From Edaphobacter bradus (lineage in GTDB: Bacteria; Acidobacteriota; Terriglobia; Terriglobales; Acidobacteriaceae), in NCBI RefSeq assembly GCF_025685645.1, contig NZ_JAGSYF010000005.1:62001-126000 (forward strand): a stretch of DNA of 64,000 nucleotides, in the 5' to 3' direction. Position numbers and translations under genes: made by a program. Position 1 is the first letter of the stretch, and each line of letters starts with the position of its first letter. The notes under the pieces were generated by a model. That model ran no database searches, was not told the DNA's origin, and saw nothing but the letters and a program-made list of their open reading frames with translations. This document shows, piece after piece, positions 59,550 through 64,000 of this stretch.

Positions 59550-62120
59550 ATGGCTGAGATTGTGAAGAACGAGAGCGAGCGGCAGATGCGGTATAACCCG
59601 GCGGAGATTGAGCCGAAGTGGCAGGAGCGGTGGGACGCGGACCCTGCGTTGTACGCTGCGGAGGGGCATGACTCGGGTAAGCCGAAGTACTACTGCCTGG
59701 AGATGCTGCCGTATCCGAGCGGGCAGTTGCACATGGGGCATGTGCGGAACTACGCGATTGGCGATGCACTGGCGCGCTACATGTGGATGCGCGGGTTCAA
59801 CGTGCTGCACCCGATGGGGTGGGATGCCTTCGGCTTGCCGGCAGAGAACGCTGCGCTGAAGAACAACACACCGCCGCGGGAGTGGACGCTGGCCAACATC
59901 GACGCCATGAAGAAACAGATGCGGCGGATGGGGCTGAGCTACGACTGGTCGACCGAGGTGGCGACGTGCCTGCCGGAGTACTACCGGTGGAACCAGTGGT
60001 TCTTCGTGAAGATGTTTGAGAAGGGGCTGGCCTACCGGAAGAAGAGCAAGGTGAACTGGTGTCCCGACTGCCAGACCGTGCTTGCGAATGAGCAGGTGGT
60101 TGCGGGGCGGTGCTGGCGGCATGAGGATACGCTTGTCGAACAGCGCGATCTGACGCAGTGGTTTTTGCGGATTACGAAGTACGCCGATGAACTGCTGAAG
60201 GGACTGGATACGCTGGAAGGCTGGCCGGAGAAGGTCCGGACGATGCAGCGGAACTGGATTGGCCGCAGCGAAGGCGCGCTGGTGGATTTCGTGGTTGACG
60301 GCGAGGTGAAGGAGCAGGGATGCGCGAAGATCACGGTTTTTACGACTCGCGTGGATACGATCTTCGGTGCGACTTCGGTGCAGCTTGCTCCGGAGCATCC
60401 GGTGGCGAAGGCTTTTGCGGCTGAGGATGCGGAGCTGGCGGCGAAGATCGCGGGGCTGCTGGAGGAGCAGAAGAAGGCGCGCGAGTCGGATGACATCGGC
60501 GGGATAGAGAAGCACGGCGTGAATACCGGACGGTTCGCGGTGAATCCGTTCAACGGCGAGCGCGTGCCGGTATGGGTGGGGAACTACATTCTGGCAGAGT
60601 ATGGCACGGGCGCGATTATGAGCGTGCCGGCGCACGATGAGCGGGACTTTGAGTTCGCGGAGAAGTATGGGTTGGATATCCGTCAGGTGATTGCACCGAA
60701 GGACGGCAGCGAACCTGAGTTGCCCTACACGGCGGAAGAGGATGCTGTGTTGGTGGGCTCGGGGGAGTGGACCGGGCTGGGGTGTGCGGAGGCGCAGCAG
60801 AAGATGGCTGTCTTCGCGCAGGCGAAGGGATTTGGCGAGGCCACGGTGACGTATCGGCTGAAGGATTGGGGTGTGAGCCGGCAGCGGTATTGGGGAACTC
60901 CAATCCCGATGGTGTACTGCGAGAAGGGGCATGACAGCCCTGAGCCCGGAAGGCCCGCCGTTGAGCCGGGCGGGGTTGTCGCGCTGCCCGAGAGTGCGCT
61001 GCCTGTGGTTCTTCCTGCGCAGGTGAAGATTACGCAGGAGGGCGGTTCGCCGCTGGGGAAGATTGCAGAGTTCGTGAAGACGACGTGCCCGGTGTGCGGC
61101 GGCCCGGCGCGGCGCGAAACGGACACAATGGATACGTTCGTCGATTCGAGCTGGTACTTCTACCGTTACACGGATGCGGAGGATGACACGGTTCCGTTTG
61201 CGAGCGACAAAGCGAACTACTGGTTCCCGATCGATCAGTACATTGGCGGCGTGGAGCACGCGATTCTGCACCTCATCTATTCGCGGTTCTGGACGAAGGT
61301 GATGCGCGACCTTGGGATGATCAAAAACGATGAGCCTGCGGAGCGTCTGTTTACGCAGGGAATGGTGATCAAAGACGGCGCCAAGATGTCGAAGTCGAAG
61401 GGGAATGTGGTCTCTCCTGACGACATGATTGCGCGTTACGGCGCGGACGCGACGAGAATGTATGCACTGTTTGCAGCTCCTCCGGACAGAGACCTGGAGT
61501 GGCAGGAAGAAGGTGTTGCGGGCATCAGCCGGTTTCTTGGACGAGTGCATCGGCTGACGACGAAGTATGCCGCTGTGAGTCCAGCGAATGAGACGTCTTT
61601 CAACGAGGAGTCGGCCGCGGGGCAGGCGTTGCTGCGGAAGCTGCACCAGACGAACGCGAAGATGACGCACGACTTCAGCGGACGATGGCACTTCAACACG
61701 TCGATCGCGTCGATCATGATTCTGGTGAACGAGATCACCGCGAAAGAAGCCGCGATGGATGCGGGAGAGATTTCAGAGGCGACCATTGCGCAGGTCTTTC
61801 GTGGCCTGACGCTGCTGCTGGCGCCGTTTGCGCCGTTTCTGTCGTCGGAGTTGTGGGAGCAGATGGGTTGCAAGGGCGTGGTCTTCCGGACGTCGTGGCC
61901 TGAGGCCGACGAGAGGCTTGCGCAGGAAGACGAGATCGAGGTTCCCGTGCAGGTGAACGGCAAGCTCGTGAACGTCGTGAAGGTGCCGGCAGGCAGCGAC
62001 GAGGCTACGGTGAAGTCGGCGGCACTGGACGACGAGAAAGTGAAGGCCAGGAGCCAGGGGAAGACAGTGGTGAAGGTGATCATCGTGCCGGGCAAGCTGG
62101 TCAATCTTGTGGTGAAGTAG
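59550..62120 (+). CDS. leuS: Leucyl-tRNA synthetase
   Basis: The 856-residue class I synthetase has the HIGH-type motif as HMGH (PYPSGQLHMGHVRNY), a zinc-binding insert (NWCPDCQTVLANEQV), the CP1 editing domain (TTRVDTIFGATSVQLA; GTGAIMSVPAHDERD with its Asp) and KMSKS (GAKMSKSKGNVV). It is full-length for the bacterial enzyme. ATG 59550 is used; ATG 59586 is an alternative. The next gene starts at the stop codon. Confidence 0.97.
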   Translation: MAEIVKNESERQMRYNPAEIEPKWQERWDADPALYAAEGHDSGKPKYYCLEMLPYPSGQLHMGHVRNYAIGDALARYMWMRGFNVLHPMGWDAFGLPAENAALKNNTPPREWTLANIDAMKKQMRRMGLSYDWSTEVATCLPEYYRWNQWFFVKMFEKGLAYRKKSKVNWCPDCQTVLANEQVVAGRCWRHEDTLVEQRDLTQWFLRITKYADELLKGLDTLEGWPEKVRTMQRNWIGRSEGALVDFVVDGEVKEQGCAKITVFTTRVDTIFGATSVQLAPEHPVAKAFAAEDAELAAKIAGLLEEQKKARESDDIGGIEKHGVNTGRFAVNPFNGERVPVWVGNYILAEYGTGAIMSVPAHDERDFEFAEKYGLDIRQVIAPKDGSEPELPYTAEEDAVLVGSGEWTGLGCAEAQQKMAVFAQAKGFGEATVTYRLKDWGVSRQRYWGTPIPMVYCEKGHDSPEPGRPAVEPGGVVALPESALPVVLPAQVKITQEGGSPLGKIAEFVKTTCPVCGGPARRETDTMDTFVDSSWYFYRYTDAEDDTVPFASDKANYWFPIDQYIGGVEHAILHLIYSRFWTKVMRDLGMIKNDEPAERLFTQGMVIKDGAKMSKSKGNVVSPDDMIARYGADATRMYALFAAPPDRDLEWQEEGVAGISRFLGRVHRLTTKYAAVSPANETSFNEESAAGQALLRKLHQTNAKMTHDFSGRWHFNTSIASIMILVNEITAKEAAMDAGEISEATIAQVFRGLTLLLAPFAPFLSSELWEQMGCKGVVFRTSWPEADERLAQEDEIEVPVQVNGKLVNVVKVPAGSDEATVKSAALDDEKVKARSQGKTVVKVIIVPGKLVNLVVK

Positions 62121-63070
62121 TGCAGGGAACAGGGCATAAGGTGCACGATGCAGGCGGGCCGGTGGTGCGCGGGACGCAGTCGTTTGTTTACACGCTGTCG
62201 GAGTGCTGGCGGCGGCCCTCGCTGACGGCGCTTGAAGTTCTGTGGCGGTGGACCTTCGCGGTTCCGGTGCTTCTGCTTGTGTGGCATGAGGCGGTGCGGA
62301 TCCTGGGGGCGGCTCCGGTCGATGTTGACGCCTTGCAGCGGATGACGGTGCTGGATCCGCTGGCGGCTTCGCAGACGCTCGCGAAGGCGCTGGCGGTTCT
62401 GCTGCCTCCGGTGTGGCATGTGGTGCGGTGGATGGGGCCGCTGTTGCTGCTGGCGTGGGTTGTAGTTTCGTCGCTGGGGCGGACCGTGGTGCTGCGGCGG
62501 GTCAACGACAGGCTGCATGCGCGGGTCGGGACGCTGATGGCGCTTCAGGGGATTCGCGTCCTCGCACTGGCGGGAAGTTTTGCCGTGTGGTTCGAGTGCC
62601 TTGTGTGGGCGGCGCAGACGACGGTGACCGAACCGATGTCTCGCGGAGGCGACCCGAATCTGGTCGGTTATTGCTCGATGGCAATCATCGCGACGCTGGG
62701 GCTGTTTACCCTTTGGGCTGTGGTGAGCTGGGCGCTGGGCATCGCTCCGTTACTGGCAATGCTGCACGGGCTGGGCGTGGGGCAGAGCCTCGCGGCTGCG
62801 TTTCGGCTGGGGCCGCTCAAGGGAAAGCTGGTTGAGATCAACCTGGTTATGGGGATTGTGAAGATCGCGCTGATCGTACTTGCGATTGTGTTCTCAGCTA
62901 CTCCGCTGCCCTTCGAGAGTGTCACGTCGCAGGAGTTCCTGTTCCTGTGGTGGGCTGGGGTTGCGGTGTTTTACTGCCTTGCCTCGGACTTCTTCCATGT
63001 GGCGCGACTGGTGGGTTACCTAAATTTATGGAAGGCGTTGGGAGAGGGTCCTGCCGTGTCTCCGAGGTAA
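62120..63070 (+). CDS. Membrane protein of unknown function
   Basis: The 316-residue protein has about six hydrophobic segments (residues ~40-60, 95-120, 145-165, 180-205, 240-260, 270-290). GTG 62120 overlaps the leuS stop (TAGTG), so it is coupled to leuS. No domain recognised; the position beside leuS appears to be simple co-transcription. Sequence is GC-rich like its neighbours. Confidence 0.7.
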   Translation: MQGTGHKVHDAGGPVVRGTQSFVYTLSECWRRPSLTALEVLWRWTFAVPVLLLVWHEAVRILGAAPVDVDALQRMTVLDPLAASQTLAKALAVLLPPVWHVVRWMGPLLLLAWVVVSSLGRTVVLRRVNDRLHARVGTLMALQGIRVLALAGSFAVWFECLVWAAQTTVTEPMSRGGDPNLVGYCSMAIIATLGLFTLWAVVSWALGIAPLLAMLHGLGVGQSLAAAFRLGPLKGKLVEINLVMGIVKIALIVLAIVFSATPLPFESVTSQEFLFLWWAGVAVFYCLASDFFHVARLVGYLNLWKALGEGPAVSPR

Positions 63071-63074
63071 GAGG

Positions 63075-63200
63075 GAGGCGCTGGCGCTGCTGGATGCCTC
63101 CGATAGCGCGCTCTACTGCGCGAAGCGGCTGGGCCGGAACCGGGTCGAACCGAGTATTTCGCGGGCGGATTTTCTCAGCCAGGCTGCCGACGAGGCATGA
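63075..63200 (+). pseudogene. C-terminal tail of a GGDEF-domain (diguanylate cyclase) gene
   Basis: The frame reads [19 protein letters not shown] then RNRVEPS, the hallmark end of GGDEF domains (usually LL-x-x-A-D-x-A-L-Y-x-A-K-x-x-G-R-N), and stops at TGA 63198. The rest of the domain and the GGDEF motif are missing; the membrane-protein stop lies just before it. It is a gene remnant. Confidence 0.72.
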
Positions 63201-63237
63201 CGGGAGTGGGCGACCGGCTCGCGGTTACACTGGATGT

Positions 63238-64000
63238 GTGGACACTTCAACGATTGTCATCCTGGATTTTGGCTCGCAATATACGCAACTCATCGCGCGG
63301 CGCATTCGCGAATTCAATGTGTTTTCCGTGGTTTTGCCATGTACGGCATCGCTGGATAAGGTAAAGGAGCTCAACCCGAAGGGGGTGATTCTCTCCGGCG
63401 GGCCCTGTTCTGTCTATGACGCAGATGCTCCGGCGGCCGACCCCGCTGTGCTGGCCATGAATGTGCCGGTTTTGGGTATCTGCTATGGGCTGCAGTTTGT
63501 GGTGCACCACTTGGGCGGCAAGGTGGAGTCGGCGCCGGCGCGCGAGTACGGTCACGCGCAGGTGAGCGTCGTGGCGGAGTCGAAGCTGTTTCGCGGGTTG
63601 CCTCCGGCGATGAATGTGTGGATGTCTCACGGAGACGAGGCGAAGGAACTGCCCTCGGGTTTCCAGTTGACGGCGAAGACGTCGAATGCGGTGGCTGGAA
63701 TTGCCGATGAGGCACGGCGGATCTGGGCCGTCCAGTTTCATCCTGAGGTGGCGCACACGAAGCAGGGAATGGACCTGCTGAAGAACTTCTGTCTCGATAT
63801 CTGCGGGGCCGCTCAGGACTGGACGCCGGAGCACTTCATTCACTCGACCGTTGAGCGGATCAGGGAGCAGGTGGGAGATGGCCATGCGATCTGCGGATTG
63901 AGCGGCGGAGTGGACTCCTCCGTGGCGGCGGTCCTGGTCTCGCGGGCAATCGGCGACAGGCTGACCTGCATCTTCGTCAACAACGGTGTGCTGCGCAAGG
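63238..64000 (+). CDS. guaA: GMP synthase (glutamine-hydrolysing), N-terminal part; runs off the window
   Basis: 254 residues are visible. The glutamine amidotransferase domain has the catalytic Cys in LGICYGLQ and the His-Glu pair in [10 protein letters not shown]. The start of the ATP-pyrophosphatase domain has the PP-loop ([14 protein letters not shown]). It converts XMP to GMP. The GTG at 63238 opens the conserved [16 protein letters not shown] sequence. Confidence 0.96.
   Translation, partial: MDTSTIVILDFGSQYTQLIARRIREFNVFSVVLPCTASLDKVKELNPKGVILSGGPCSVYDADAPAADPAVLAMNVPVLGICYGLQFVVHHLGGKVESAPAREYGHAQVSVVAESKLFRGLPPAMNVWMSHGDEAKELPSGFQLTAKTSNAVAGIADEARRIWAVQFHPEVAHTKQGMDLLKNFCLDICGAAQDWTPEHFIHSTVERIREQVGDGHAICGLSGGVDSSVAAVLVSRAIGDRLTCIFVNNGVLRK

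Noticed and set aside
59535-61691. Open frame of over 700 codons on the minus strand
   Set aside because: It lies wholly opposite leuS, is very rich in Arg, His and Leu, and has no domain; it is a shadow of the high-GC coding strand.

Overview
The window looks like a chromosomal segment of an acidobacterium (Terriglobia/Acidobacteriaceae: Granulicella, Edaphobacter or Terriglobus type). The clues are a VWFA-related protein of the acidobacterial type, a DUF6526-like protein, fairly high GC and the housekeeping gene content. This placement is inferred from protein families, not from a marker gene.

Layout. (1) 1-2785: the edge of an apparent integrated island. It holds the end of a short-chain dehydrogenase, translationally coupled to a divergent QueA-like protein, and then a chimeric thiamine-enzyme fragment. 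It ends in a 35-bp piece identical in form to the 3' end of a tRNA-Ala gene, next to a palindrome, which reads as an attachment site. (2) 2832-7042 (minus): a two-gene operon of exported proteins, a VWFA-related protein and a 1,044-residue protein of unknown function. (3) 7646-9635: regulators, namely an UpxY/RfaH-type NusG paralogue, a receiver domain lacking its phospho-acceptor Asp, and a Crp/Fnr regulator that overlaps it tail to tail. (4) 10434-43263 (plus): a 33-kb surface polysaccharide locus of the Wzx/Wzy type. It encodes nucleotide-sugar enzymes (a UDP-2,3-diacetamido-uronate type aminotransferase and an oxidoreductase-acetyltransferase fusion, a PglF-like 4,6-dehydratase, a second aminotransferase, a PglD-like acetyltransferase, an epimerase), a PglC-like initiating transferase, a Wzx flippase, a Wzy-like polymerase, a Wza-like export protein, a Wzc-like tyrosine autokinase, at least four GT4 glycosyltransferases, a GINT1-like protein, two deacetylases and a WbqC protein. 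(5) Inside that locus, 35056-40293 is a tight five-gene cassette: RraA-like, CphA-type ATP-grasp, Fe(II)/2OG-oxygenase-like with a PqqD-like tail, a second ATP-grasp, and a DUF1932-type dehydrogenase. I do not recognise it as a described pathway, and it is the best candidate for a new system here. (6) 40406-45782: two paralogous secreted parallel beta-helix proteins in opposite orientation flank a GT-C-like membrane protein. One copy is cut short beside an IS3 transposase remnant; the other is a lipoprotein with four Ig-like repeats.

(7) 46543-64000: conserved housekeeping genes. These are tRNA-Gly(CCC), a carboxyl-terminal processing protease, a SurA-like PPIase, a YhaM-like HD exoribonuclease, aroC, def, a CysJ-like flavoprotein reductase, a DUF6526-like protein, nfo, two outer-membrane proteins, a YceI protein, leuS, a membrane protein and the start of guaA. 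Genome scars lie between them: an FAD-linked lactone oxidase pseudogene, three copies of the 3' end of nfo, and the tail of a GGDEF gene.

How the genes fit together: the polysaccharide genes form a complete build-flip-polymerise-export set with tight spacing in one direction. The UpxY-like antiterminator is the obvious candidate for keeping RNA polymerase going through such a long operon, although it is transcribed away from it. The five-gene cassette probably makes and attaches a non-sugar decoration, perhaps by amide bonds to amino sugars; this last step is inference.
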